From Alphaproteobacteria bacterium (GTDB lineage: Bacteria; Pseudomonadota; Alphaproteobacteria; SHVP01): DNA of 64,000 nt. Shown here piece after piece: positions 33,656 to 41,792 of the stretch. Location of the stretch: the NCBI GenBank assembly GCA_040216735.1, contig JAVJOO010000002.1, positions 62,001-126,000 of the forward strand. Reading direction: 5' to 3'. Within the stretch, counting starts at the first letter, position 1. Each line of letters opens with the position of its first letter. The notes under the pieces were generated by a model that saw only the letters and a list, made by a program, of their open reading frames with translations, did not search any database and was not told the origin of the DNA. The position numbers and the translations under genes are program-made.

Positions 33656-33742
33656 TGGTGCGGGTGGAGGGAATCGAACCCCCACTCCCATACAGGAACC
33701 AGATTTTGAGTCTGGCGCGTCTACCAGTTCCGCCACACCCGC
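33656..33742 (-). tRNA. tRNA-Leu (anticodon CAA)
   Basis: The reverse strand from 33742 starts GCGGGTG and ends CACCCGC + A + CCA, giving a perfect 7-bp acceptor stem with an encoded CCA (33656-33658). The anticodon stem CCAGA/TCTGG encloses the loop CTCAAAA, so the anticodon is CAA, reading UUG. The variable arm is long, as in leucine tRNAs, and the GTTCGATTC T-loop is present. Total 87 bases. The 3' side faces the SnoaL-like gene and the 5' side an AT-richer methyltransferase islet. Confidence 0.97.
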
Positions 33743-33825
33743 CCGTCGAGGCGCGCATGATAGCCACGCGCGAAGGCCGGTCAACAGGCGTCAACAATCA
33801 AGACTTCACCGAATTTGACATTGAA

Positions 33826-33867
33826 ATGAGAACGTGGCTGAACTTGTATGGCAACCACCCTAGGTAG
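33826..33867 (+). CDS. Possible 13-residue peptide upstream of the islet methyltransferase
   Basis: ATG at 33826 opens the frame MRTWLNLYGNHPR, ending at TAG 33867, 18 bases before the methyltransferase ATG. There is no good ribosome binding site. A TTGACA hexamer lies just upstream (33815-33820). It may be a leader peptide or chance; it is recorded because it is the only frame in the gap and is not GC-skewed like its surroundings. Confidence 0.15.
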   Translation: MRTWLNLYGNHPR

Positions 33868-33885
33868 AAACACAGGCAGGTGACG

Positions 33886-35238
33886 ATGCAAAAGGGACGG
33901 TCCAGCCTCCCGGTCAGATGGGCCGAGTACTACACCAGACATCCCGCAATTGAAGGGCTGGTAAAGGCGATTCCGTGGGGCATTGGGGGAGCCGCCCACG
34001 GCTTTATCCTAGAACTTGCAAAACACGTTCCTTTGCCGGACGACCTCAACACCGTCGCGAAGTACCTGGCCGCCGCAGAGCTATTGGACAAGGAATTGGA
34101 CAACGATCTGCTGAGACAGTTTCGTTCGTTTAGGCAAGATCATTCCGAAGATCAACTCGACGTCTACGGTGCGCTCCTGCGTAACAAAATGACGCAACAC
34201 AGCGTCACGCTCGAAAAACTGAGCCAATTCCTAAACGACACCGCGGTTACTGCAATTCGTAACTCAGGCCCGCTGCAACCCTCTTTGAACATCAAATGTG
34301 GGCCGATGGTTGGCGACCGTTTCTCGTATGTAGAGTTCCAAGCGAACGACCAAACGCTTCTATCCCTAAACGACGCGCCATTACTATGGGACTGCAATGG
34401 ACTTACGAAGGATTATGAAGTGCGAAACGGGGTCGCTCGATCGGATTTTCCATGCCCCGTCCATGACGGACTACATGGTGCCGAACTTAATCGGCGATTT
34501 AATGGCGACCACGTATCCATTGAACATGACGGAGTCCGTGTGCTCTGGCGCAACCACCCGAACCTTTGGCCGCCCTCGATTGACACAATGAACATGGCCG
34601 ACGACATCCGTCAGTCTGGGCTTCTGAACGAACCAATTCGGACTGTCCTGGACCTCGGGTGTGGGACCGGGTTTCTCGGAATATGGTTTGCGAAATCAAA
34701 CCCTGAAGTTCGCGCGGTGTTTTTTGCAGATTGGCTGGTCGGTCCTCTTGCATATTCGGCCATCAACGCCTCCGAGAACCTGCCCGACGAATACAAGAAG
34801 CGTGGCTATCTGCTCGGATTGAATACGCAGTGGGAAAACCTCGGTATAGCGCCGCCACGGACCTTCGATCTTATCGTTTGCAATCCGCCCTACCTTCCTG
34901 ACCTTGGAGTGCCGGAAATACTCAAGGAGTCAACAGTGATGGGGACAGTCCTCCTGAATCACGTGCTCTCCATCGCGCCAAATAAGTCAAAACGGGTCGT
35001 GGTATCGTTCTCCGATATCGTCATAGAGGAGACAATGAAGCACGCGAGTGAGGTCGGGGTTAGGCTCTTACCTCTCCTGAGAGACGTCGAGCACGAAGTA
35101 CCCTATCGCGTCAGACCGTCTCTAGAGAACCGCTCACACATTGACAAAATGGTATCGCAGGGAAGGCTAAAAGAGCATCCTGACCGCGCTCACTTGTTCT
35201 GGCACAAAGTCGCGACGTACGAGGTTGTGAAAGCCTGA
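33886..35238 (+). CDS. Solitary SAM-dependent methyltransferase with NPPY motif, in an AT-richer islet
   Basis: A 450-residue protein. The C-terminal part has VLDLGCGTGFLGIW (motif I, 254-267) and IVCNPPYLPDL (motif IV, about 330-340), the signature of N-methyltransferases acting on Gln, adenine or guanine (HemK/RsmC-like). The N-terminal 230 residues match nothing I recognise and may bind the target. Base composition and codon choice (AAT, ATA, AGA, TTA) are visibly less GC-rich than the neighbours, suggesting transfer. It is next to tRNA-Leu with no nuclease gene beside it, so it is not an obvious restriction-modification pair. ATG 33886 is preferred over GTG 33880 because of AGGCAGG spacing. 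Confidence 0.8.
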   Translation: MQKGRSSLPVRWAEYYTRHPAIEGLVKAIPWGIGGAAHGFILELAKHVPLPDDLNTVAKYLAAAELLDKELDNDLLRQFRSFRQDHSEDQLDVYGALLRNKMTQHSVTLEKLSQFLNDTAVTAIRNSGPLQPSLNIKCGPMVGDRFSYVEFQANDQTLLSLNDAPLLWDCNGLTKDYEVRNGVARSDFPCPVHDGLHGAELNRRFNGDHVSIEHDGVRVLWRNHPNLWPPSIDTMNMADDIRQSGLLNEPIRTVLDLGCGTGFLGIWFAKSNPEVRAVFFADWLVGPLAYSAINASENLPDEYKKRGYLLGLNTQWENLGIAPPRTFDLIVCNPPYLPDLGVPEILKESTVMGTVLLNHVLSIAPNKSKRVVVSFSDIVIEETMKHASEVGVRLLPLLRDVEHEVPYRVRPSLENRSHIDKMVSQGRLKEHPDRAHLFWHKVATYEVVKA

Positions 35239-35285
35239 TCAACGCCGCCATTGCCCCCCACCCGTCCGCCTGCTACACCGCGTCG

Positions 35286-35864
35286 ATGTTGAGACGCCTG
35301 TACGATTGGGTCATGCGGCTGGCCGCCCACCGGCGCGCGGTGCCGGCACTGGCGGCGGTGTCGTTCGCGGAAAGTTCGTTCTTCCCGATTCCGCCCGACG
35401 TCATGCTGATCCCCATGATCGTCGCCAACCGTGCCAAAGCGTGGTGGATCGCCACCGTATGTACGGTGTCATCGGTCCTAGGTGGAATTGCCGGCTACGC
35501 CATCGGGTTTTTCCTGTTCGAGGCGGTCGGCCAGCGGGTCGTCGATTTCTACGGTTATGGCCATCAATTCGAGGTGTTCCAGGGCTGGTACACCGAATAC
35601 GGCCTGTTGATCGTCTTTATCGCAGGCATCACGCCGTTGCCCTACAAGGTTTTCACCATCGCGTCGGGCGTCGCCGGCCTGCCGCTCGGAACGTTCATCC
35701 TGGGTTCGGTGGTGTCACGCGGGTTGCGCTTCTTTATCGAGGCCGCGCTCCTGTGGTGGATCGGCGAACCGATCCGCGCCTTTGTCGAAAAGAACCTGCA
35801 ATGGGTCACCGCATTGTTCGTCGTGCTTCTGGTGGGCGGGTTCGTGGCCCTCAAGCTGGTGTAA
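35286..35864 (+). CDS. YqaA/DedA-like (VTT domain) membrane protein
   Basis: A 192-residue membrane protein with about four helices and the SNARE-associated (VTT) signature: SFAESSFFPIPPDVMLIPM (about 26-44) near the start and FIAGITPLPYKVFTIASGVAG (about 112-132), with the ExxxxPxP and GxTPxP turns of the family. DedA/YqaA proteins are lipid-related transporters or scramblases needed for envelope integrity. It is followed four bases later by dsbB and then coq7, probably one transcript. The start follows the methyltransferase stop by 47 bases. Confidence 0.88.
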   Translation: MLRRLYDWVMRLAAHRRAVPALAAVSFAESSFFPIPPDVMLIPMIVANRAKAWWIATVCTVSSVLGGIAGYAIGFFLFEAVGQRVVDFYGYGHQFEVFQGWYTEYGLLIVFIAGITPLPYKVFTIASGVAGLPLGTFILGSVVSRGLRFFIEAALLWWIGEPIRAFVEKNLQWVTALFVVLLVGGFVALKLV

Positions 35865-35868
35865 TGCG

Positions 35869-36384
35869 GTGACGGCGGTTTCGCCCGCCCGCGCAGCCTG
35901 GCTTGTGATCGCGGCCTGCGCGGCGACGCTGGGGGGTGCCCTCCTGTTCCAATACGTCGGCGGCCTTTATCCTTGCGCGCTGTGTTTCGCCCAGCGCTGG
36001 CCCTACTACTTCGCCATCGGCTTCGCCGTTCTCGCCCTCAGCCTATCCAATGATCCGGGCGCGCAGCGGACCGTGAGCGCCCTGTTCGTCCTGATCGCGC
36101 TGGTTTTTGTCGGCGGTGCCGTTTTGGCTGGGTACCATGTCGGGGTCGAACAGCAATGGTGGCCCGGCACCAATGCCTGCGGCGGCGGCCTCAATGCGCG
36201 CGGCCTCTCAATGGAGGAATTGCGCACGCGCCTGCTGGATCAACCCATCGTGCGCTGCGACCGGCCCGCCTGGACCCTGTTCGGGATTTCCCTGGCGGGT
36301 TTCAACGTGGCGATTTCGCTGGGCCTCGCCGGGCTAAGCGCGGTCCTGGCCCGTGCCGTGGCGCACCGGCCCGCGGCGGCCTAG
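35869..36384 (+). CDS. dsbB: Disulfide bond formation protein B
   Basis: A 171-residue, four-helix inner-membrane oxidoreductase. The first periplasmic loop has PCALCFAQRW (Cys36, Cys39) and the second has NACGGG and PIVRCDRPAW (Cys104, Cys130), the two cysteine pairs that pass electrons from DsbA to ubiquinone. The GTG start at 35869 lies four bases after the YqaA-like stop; no in-frame ATG precedes the first helix. No dsbA gene is in the window. The adjoining coq7 gene makes the quinone it uses, a sensible but possibly fortuitous pairing. Confidence 0.9.
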   Translation: MTAVSPARAAWLVIAACAATLGGALLFQYVGGLYPCALCFAQRWPYYFAIGFAVLALSLSNDPGAQRTVSALFVLIALVFVGGAVLAGYHVGVEQQWWPGTNACGGGLNARGLSMEELRTRLLDQPIVRCDRPAWTLFGISLAGFNVAISLGLAGLSAVLARAVAHRPAAA

Positions 36385-36394
36385 ACTAGGGCCG

Positions 36395-36970
36395 ATGCAC
36401 GACGATCTGCCACCCCCCAACAAGACCACCGGCGAAACCCGCCTGCCGGGCGACCCCACCGTCGCCGAGATGATCGCGCGCATCGTGCGCGTCGATCAGG
36501 CCGGTGAGTACGGCGCCAAACGAATCTACGAAGGACAACTCGCGGTACTGGGCAAAACGCCTGCGGGCGAGACGATCCGCCACATGGCCGACCAGGAAGC
36601 CACGCACCTGCGCGATTTCGACGCCATGCTCAACGACCGCCGGGTGCGCCCGACTGCCCTGCAACCGCTCTGGCACCTCGCTGGCTTCGCACTTGGCGCC
36701 GGGACCGCGCTGATGGGAGAACGCGTCGCGATGGCCTGCACAGTCGCGGTCGAGGAAGCCATCGACGAACACTATGCCGCGCAAGCCGCGTACCTCGGCG
36801 AAGACGAGAAAGACCTGCGCGACCTGATCGTCGCCGCCCGCGCCGACGAGATCGACCACCGCGACACCGCGATCGAGGCCGGCGCCGAACGCGCCGCCCT
36901 CTACGAGCCGATGCGCCGCGCCATCAAGTCCGGTACCAAACTCGCGATCTGGCTCAGCGAACGGGTTTAG
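36395..36970 (+). CDS. coq7: Demethoxyubiquinone hydroxylase (Coq7 type)
   Basis: A 191-residue diiron hydroxylase of ubiquinone biosynthesis, converting demethoxyubiquinol to the hydroxylated precursor. The diiron ligands are visible as Glu38 (GEYGA), Glu68-x-x-His71 (QEATH), Glu120 (VEEAIDEHY) and Glu152-x-x-His155 (DEIDH), in two antiparallel repeats as in the ferritin-like fold. A helical amphipathic stretch (LAGFALGAGTALMGERVA) should anchor it to the membrane surface. It lies 10 bases after dsbB. Coq7 rather than the flavin enzyme UbiF is usual in alphaproteobacteria. Confidence 0.94.
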   Translation: MHDDLPPPNKTTGETRLPGDPTVAEMIARIVRVDQAGEYGAKRIYEGQLAVLGKTPAGETIRHMADQEATHLRDFDAMLNDRRVRPTALQPLWHLAGFALGAGTALMGERVAMACTVAVEEAIDEHYAAQAAYLGEDEKDLRDLIVAARADEIDHRDTAIEAGAERAALYEPMRRAIKSGTKLAIWLSERV

Positions 36971-37012
36971 GTGCCCTCGCCTGACCACCAGGGCAGGCTG
37001 CGTGTTAGGGAC

Positions 37013-37037
37013 CAAAACAAACTAGGCCTCGGCCTAG
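37013..37037 (-). terminator. Terminator of the HNH gene, overlapping its stop codon
   Basis: On the minus strand CTAGGCC-GA-GGCCTAG (37037-37022) is a perfect inverted repeat followed by TTTGTTTT. The stop codon TAG (37036-37034) is part of the left arm, so a terminating ribosome would cover the stem. Confidence 0.75.
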
Positions 37038-37627
37038 GGTTCCAGTTCGGAATCCCAGTAGAGAAAGTCGTGCCAGCTATCGTGCAGATAGTTCGGCGGA
37101 AAGGCGCGGCCGTTTTTTTGCAGATCGCTCACCGTCGGCCGGTGCGGGCGCTGGCGGGGGTGCATCGCGCATTCGTCTTCGAGCTTGCCGCCCTTGGCGA
37201 GGTTGCAGGGCGAGCAGGCCGCCACAACGTTGTCCCACGTCGTTCGGCCGCCGCGCGAGCGGGGGATCAAATGATCGAACGTCAGGTCGTTCGAGGTGCC
37301 GCAATATTGGCAACTGAACCGATCGCGTAGGAACACATTGAACCGGGTAAAGGCCGGATGACGCGCCGGCGGCACGTAATGCTTCAACGCCACCACGCTG
37401 GGAACTTTGAGGCTCAGCGTCGGCGAGTGCACCGCGCGGTCGTAGACCGACACGATGTCGACCCGGTCCATGAAAACCGCCTTGACCGATTCTTGCCAAG
37501 GCCACAGGGACAGGGGGAAGTAACTCAACGGCCGGTAATCGGCGTTGAGGACGAGGGACTGACAGGACTCAAGAGCAGGTGTCACTGGGCTCCCCAATTG
37601 CACGAAATCAAAATGCAACCTGGGCAT
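37034..37627 (-). CDS. HNH endonuclease
   Basis: A 197-residue nuclease with the zinc-ribbon and betabeta-alpha core CQYCG ... LTFDHLIPRSRGG ... TWDNVVAACSPCNLAKGG. The first His is in FDHLIP and the Asn/His set in the helix, with two CxxC pairs for structural zinc. An N-terminal extension (residues 18-100, including LNADYRPLSYFPLSLW) is typical of the widespread chromosomal HNH proteins of alphaproteobacteria, which are not linked to mobile elements. The cellular role is unknown; DNA repair is often proposed. The ATG at 37627 is where the family starts. Its terminator includes the stop codon. Confidence 0.9.
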   Translation of the reverse strand: MPRLHFDFVQLGSPVTPALESCQSLVLNADYRPLSYFPLSLWPWQESVKAVFMDRVDIVSVYDRAVHSPTLSLKVPSVVALKHYVPPARHPAFTRFNVFLRDRFSCQYCGTSNDLTFDHLIPRSRGGRTTWDNVVAACSPCNLAKGGKLEDECAMHPRQRPHRPTVSDLQKNGRAFPPNYLHDSWHDFLYWDSELEP

Positions 37628-37691
37628 AACAACATCTTGTGGCCTGCATATTGTCAAGCGGTTGCCGTTTTGTGACGGCGCCGCGGCGGGC

Positions 37692-39548
37692 TCAGACCAA
37701 GCGATAGACCTCGACCGCGCCCTCCCGGCCGCGCAAGGTCCAGGCCCCGACTGGCTTGCGCGCAATGTCGTCGCCGAGCTGCCCCGCCGTCGCGGCGCTC
37801 AGCAGCGCGACCACTTCGGCATCGGGCGCGACGTCTTTGCACAATTGCTCTAGGCGCGAGCCGATGTTCACCGCATCGCCGACGATGGTGTAATTGATCC
37901 GGCCCGGCGCCCCGATGTTGCCGACGACAACTTCACCCGAATGCACCCCGATCCGAACCCGGATCGGCGGCAATCCGCGCGCGGCGCGGTCGCGGTTGCG
38001 CGCGCGGATGCGCTCGGCCATCGCGACGACGGCGCGCGCCGCACGCCGGGCGTGGTCGGGCTGGCGGTGCGGGGCGCCCCAGAACGCCATGACTGAATCG
38101 CCGATATACTTGTCGATAGTGCCGTCCTCGGCTTCGACCGCAGCACTGACGTCGCTGAAATGATCGTTCAGGAGGGCCGCGACTTCTTCGGCGTCCATCG
38201 CTTCGGATTGCGCGGTGAAGCCGGCGATATCGGTGAAGATCACCGTTACCTCGCGGGTTAGCGACTTCAGCCCCCCGGTCTTGTCCTGTTCTTCGAGCAG
38301 GCGTTTGACCAATCGGCGGGGAACGTAGTTCTGAAACCAACGTAACCCGTTGACCATACTGTTGAACGCACGCGCCTGGTCGTCGAGTTCCCTAATCCGC
38401 GACGCGGGCAGATCGCTCACGGCGTCGAGGCGAAGGTCCGAAATCGTATTGGCTGCCGCGGCAATCCGCTTGATTGGCCGGGCAATCCGTCGCCCGATCA
38501 CAATCGACGCGATCAACGACAGGACCAGGACCGCCACGCCTGCGACCGCCGCCATGATCAATCGTTGGATTTCAGCTGCGAAGCTGGCGGCGGGAAGATA
38601 CAGACCGACGTACCACGGCGTATCACCCAGGTCGTCGACCTGACGGTACGAATAGAGATAGCGGGCACCTTCCACCACCTGGGAATGGCCGACCGTCGCC
38701 GCCACCGCGGCGCGCGGGCCGCCGAGACGGATGACATCCTCCGGACCACTGCCGCCGCCCCAGATCGCCGCGAGGACCGGGTCGTTGACATCTTCGAGCC
38801 TGGGCAGCAATCGGTCGACGCCCTGACGGTTGCCGCGCAGGCCGCGCATGAAGCCATCGGTGAGCGCCGGGTGGGCAAGAACATGCTGGGGTCCGTACAG
38901 GATGAACGCCTCGCTACCATTCCCCATCGCCAGGGTCTGGACGAACTGCGACAGCCGCGACACCGACACGACGGCGACCAGCAATCCGAGGTATTCGCCG
39001 TCGCGCTGGACCGGCATCCGCAAGTTGATGAACGTCGCGTTGAAATCGTCGGGCGCCGGGATCAATTCGCCCCAAAAGACCCCGCTTTTGTCGGCGTACT
39101 CCTGGGCGGCGCGCTGGGCCAACGGCAGGGCCGAAAGATCGCTCATGCTCGGCACGGGTTGACCGCCTTGGCGCGTTACGTTGAGCACTTTCATGTCGTT
39201 GTAGATGAATCCGACGCCAAAAACCTGCGGCGCCCCCGCCAACGCACCGGTCAGCAGGTCGGTCATTCGCGCGGTGTCCGTATAGTCCATCTCGGGGGAC
39301 AGGATCCGGTCATGTAGGAACCGCACCTGCGCGGTCGCTGGCGAGAGTTCTTGCCGCACCCGCAGCAGCAAATTCGAAATCGTATCTGTCGCGCGGGCTT
39401 CGAGCAGCGCGAAGGTGTTGCGCTGCGCCGAGGTCAGGCCTAGGACGAGAACGCTCAGGACGCCGACAAACACCAAACTGCTGATCGCGGCCGCGAGGGT
39501 GACGGTGATGGAATAGGTGCGCCGTCCGCGCCCGTTGGTTTCGCTCAT
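37692..39548 (-). CDS. Membrane adenylate/guanylate cyclase with periplasmic sensor and HAMP
   Basis: A 618-residue class III cyclase. An N-terminal helix (about 17-38), a large periplasmic cache-like sensor (about 40-325), a second helix (about 330-352), a HAMP linker (RRIARPIKRIAAAANTISDL) and a C-terminal cyclase domain (about 430-600). Catalytic features are VIFTDIAGFTA (metal Asp), DKYIGDSVMAFWGAP (metal Asp) and INYTIVGDAVNIGSRLE. It should turn an external signal into cAMP or cGMP. It is monocistronic and divergent from gluQRS; the HNH gene follows downstream on the same strand. Confidence 0.9.
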   Translation of the reverse strand: MSETNGRGRRTYSITVTLAAAISSLVFVGVLSVLVLGLTSAQRNTFALLEARATDTISNLLLRVRQELSPATAQVRFLHDRILSPEMDYTDTARMTDLLTGALAGAPQVFGVGFIYNDMKVLNVTRQGGQPVPSMSDLSALPLAQRAAQEYADKSGVFWGELIPAPDDFNATFINLRMPVQRDGEYLGLLVAVVSVSRLSQFVQTLAMGNGSEAFILYGPQHVLAHPALTDGFMRGLRGNRQGVDRLLPRLEDVNDPVLAAIWGGGSGPEDVIRLGGPRAAVAATVGHSQVVEGARYLYSYRQVDDLGDTPWYVGLYLPAASFAAEIQRLIMAAVAGVAVLVLSLIASIVIGRRIARPIKRIAAAANTISDLRLDAVSDLPASRIRELDDQARAFNSMVNGLRWFQNYVPRRLVKRLLEEQDKTGGLKSLTREVTVIFTDIAGFTAQSEAMDAEEVAALLNDHFSDVSAAVEAEDGTIDKYIGDSVMAFWGAPHRQPDHARRAARAVVAMAERIRARNRDRAARGLPPIRVRIGVHSGEVVVGNIGAPGRINYTIVGDAVNIGSRLEQLCKDVAPDAEVVALLSAATAGQLGDDIARKPVGAWTLRGREGAVEVYRLV

Positions 39549-39719
39549 CCGGCTCTTCGATCCTTAGTGTTGCGCCACAACACTATTCTAACGCGGCAAA
39601 CCGCGCGCCCCTCGTATTGTTCGGTGCCAAACACACGGACGTGACCCCGCCGATCCGGCGCTCGCGCACTCCTTATCCGGCGCTCGCGCGCCATCGAACG
39701 CAGCGGCATACTGTGCGCG

Positions 39720-40565
39720 ATGATCGCGCCCACGCGGACCCGCTTTGCCCCCAGCCCAACTGGGTACTTGCACCTCGGCCACGCCTTCGCTGCCTTGACG
39801 GCAGCCGCGGCCGCGCACCGGTTGGGCGGCGTCATGCTGCTGCGGATCGAAGACATCGACCCAAGCCGGTGCCGCCCCGAATTCGAGACCGCGATCGTCG
39901 AGGATTTGCGGTGGCTCGGGCTGCACTGGCCCGAACCTGTGCGCCGCCAGTCCGACCATATCGACGACTATGCCGCGGCCCTGGCTGCGCTCGACGCGGG
40001 GGGACTGATCTATCCCTGCTTCTGTACCCGTGCCGATATTCGTCGCGAAATCGCTGCCAGCCCGGCCGCGCCGCATGGACCCGACGGGCCGGTCTATCCC
40101 GGCACCTGCCGCGGCCTGGACCCCAATACAGCCGCCGCGCGCCGCGCCGCCGGGGCGCCCTTCGCTTTGCGCTTGGATGTCGCCAAGGCCCGCGCCACCG
40201 CCAGCCCGAACCTTTGGTTCGAGGACGACTCCCGCGGCCGCATAACCGCGCACCCGGAAAAGTTCGGCGACGTCGTGGTTGCCCGCAAGGACGCCCCGAC
40301 CAGCTATCACCTCGCGGTGACGGTCGACGACCATCTCCAAGGCATTACGTTGGTCACCCGCGGCGAAGACCTATTGGAGGCGACCCACATCCACCGGCTG
40401 TTGCAGGATCTGCTCGGCTACGCGCCGCCGCGCTACGCCCATCACCGGCTGTTGACCGACGATTCGGGCGCCCGCTATGCCAAACGCGACGGCGCGGTGA
40501 CCCTGCGCGCGTTGCGCGCGGCAGGGGAAACGCCGGAAGCCATCCGGGCCCGCCTCCAACGCTAG
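39720..40565 (+). CDS. gluQ: Glutamyl-Q tRNA(Asp) synthetase
   Basis: A 281-residue truncated glutamyl-tRNA synthetase homologue (YadB/GluQRS) lacking an anticodon-binding domain. RFAPSPTGYLHLGHAFAAL (8-26) contains the HIGH-like HLGH; YAKRDGAVTL near residue 255 is the KMSKS counterpart; CFC and TCRG Cys residues (YPCFCTRADI, YPGTCRG) form the zinc site. It attaches glutamate to queuosine at position 34 of tRNA-Asp. It thus acts in the same modification pathway as queF at 14456. It converges on an MFS gene with only five bases between the stops. Confidence 0.93.
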   Translation: MIAPTRTRFAPSPTGYLHLGHAFAALTAAAAAHRLGGVMLLRIEDIDPSRCRPEFETAIVEDLRWLGLHWPEPVRRQSDHIDDYAAALAALDAGGLIYPCFCTRADIRREIAASPAAPHGPDGPVYPGTCRGLDPNTAAARRAAGAPFALRLDVAKARATASPNLWFEDDSRGRITAHPEKFGDVVVARKDAPTSYHLAVTVDDHLQGITLVTRGEDLLEATHIHRLLQDLLGYAPPRYAHHRLLTDDSGARYAKRDGAVTLRALRAAGETPEAIRARLQR

Positions 40566-40570
40566 AGGCG

Positions 40571-41776
40571 CTACTCGCCGACCGGCGCCGATGCGCCGAA
40601 TCGCCGGGTCAAAACCAACGCGACCATGGTCAGGACACCCATCGCGCCGACGACCATCGCCATCGGCATTTGATCGCTCCCCGATGGCAACACGCCGACC
40701 ACAACCACGGCAACCGAGGCCACGAGCATGGTGATAAAGCCATTCAACGAAGACGCGGCCCCGGCTTGGCGCGTCGCGACGCTGACCGCGCTTTGCGCCG
40801 CGCTCGGGAACACGTTGGATAATCCGAAGGCCACGACCGACATCGGCCCGACCATCGCCAAGATGGTCAGGAAGCCGGCCAGCGCGAGCCCCACCATCGC
40901 CATCGCCCCTGCAAATACCAAGACCGAGCCGAACAGGATCATCCGCTCGGCGCCAAGCCGCACCGTGTAGCGCGTGGCAAAGGCCGCGCCCCCAAGGTTG
41001 AAGAACGTCGGGATCAGCGAATACCAGCCGTAAAGGTCCGGCGGCACGCCCAACAGTTCGATGAACACGAACGGGGCCGAGGCGATATAAACGAAGATGG
41101 TCGCCATCGCGAAACCCGCCGTGAGCGTGTGACCGACGAAGGCCCTGGAGCGCAGCAGACGCGGATAGACCATCAGCATGGTGAGGATGCTGCCGCCGAC
41201 GCCCCGATCGCTCCCCGGCCGCGTCTCCTTGAGCAATACGACGAACAACACCAGCACCAGACCGCCGACGCCGGTCAGCACCCAGAAGATCGATTCCCAG
41301 CCGAAGGCCACCTGGAGATACCCGCCCAGCACCGGCGCGAAGGCCGGTGCGACGCCCATCACCATCGCAACGAAAGCCATCAAGCGCGCGCCCTCGTCGC
41401 GGTCGAACAGATCGCGCATGATCGCCCGCGCCAGCACCGGCCCGGCGCATCCGCCGAAGGCCTGAACGGCGCGCGCCACGATCAGCATTTCGATCGACGT
41501 CGATAGGGCTGACATCGCGCTGCCTAGAACGTAGATCGCTAGGCCCGCGAGGATCGCCGGGCGCCTGCCGTAGCGGTCCGAGAGCGGGCCATAGACCAGT
41601 TGCCCGAACGAGAAGGCCACCAAATAGGTGCTGAAGGTGAGCTGCACCTCGCCCGGCGTCGCGCCGAAATGGGCGGCGATCGCGGGCATTGCCGGGGTGT
41701 AGATGCCGATGGTGCTGTAGGCGACGGTCATCAAACAGACCATCAGGAAGATCAACAGCGGTACGCGTTCTTGCAC
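40571..41776 (-). CDS. MFS transporter, Bcr/CflA drug-efflux type
   Basis: A 401-residue, 12-helix transporter. IYTPAMPAIAAHFGATPGEVQ, the loop motif GPLSDRYGRRPAILAG, and FGGCAGPVLARAIMRDLFDRDEGARLMAF in helices 4-5 place it in the Bcr/CflA multidrug efflux group. It should be a proton-coupled exporter. It lies 16 bases downstream of a paralogue (41793-43013) on the same strand, and the two share motifs throughout, so they form a duplicated pair. The products may work separately, since MFS exporters of this type are monomeric. The substrate is unknown. Confidence 0.88.
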   Translation of the reverse strand: MQERVPLLIFLMVCLMTVAYSTIGIYTPAMPAIAAHFGATPGEVQLTFSTYLVAFSFGQLVYGPLSDRYGRRPAILAGLAIYVLGSAMSALSTSIEMLIVARAVQAFGGCAGPVLARAIMRDLFDRDEGARLMAFVAMVMGVAPAFAPVLGGYLQVAFGWESIFWVLTGVGGLVLVLFVVLLKETRPGSDRGVGGSILTMLMVYPRLLRSRAFVGHTLTAGFAMATIFVYIASAPFVFIELLGVPPDLYGWYSLIPTFFNLGGAAFATRYTVRLGAERMILFGSVLVFAGAMAMVGLALAGFLTILAMVGPMSVVAFGLSNVFPSAAQSAVSVATRQAGAASSLNGFITMLVASVAVVVVGVLPSGSDQMPMAMVVGAMGVLTMVALVLTRRFGASAPVGE

Positions 41777-41792
41777 GGTGTCGGTCCCGCCG

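Noticed and set aside
33656-33742. tRNA-Leu as an integration site for the adjacent islet
   Set aside because: The AT-richer DNA lies on the 5' side of the tRNA, no duplicated 3' tRNA segment was found nearby, and no integrase is present.
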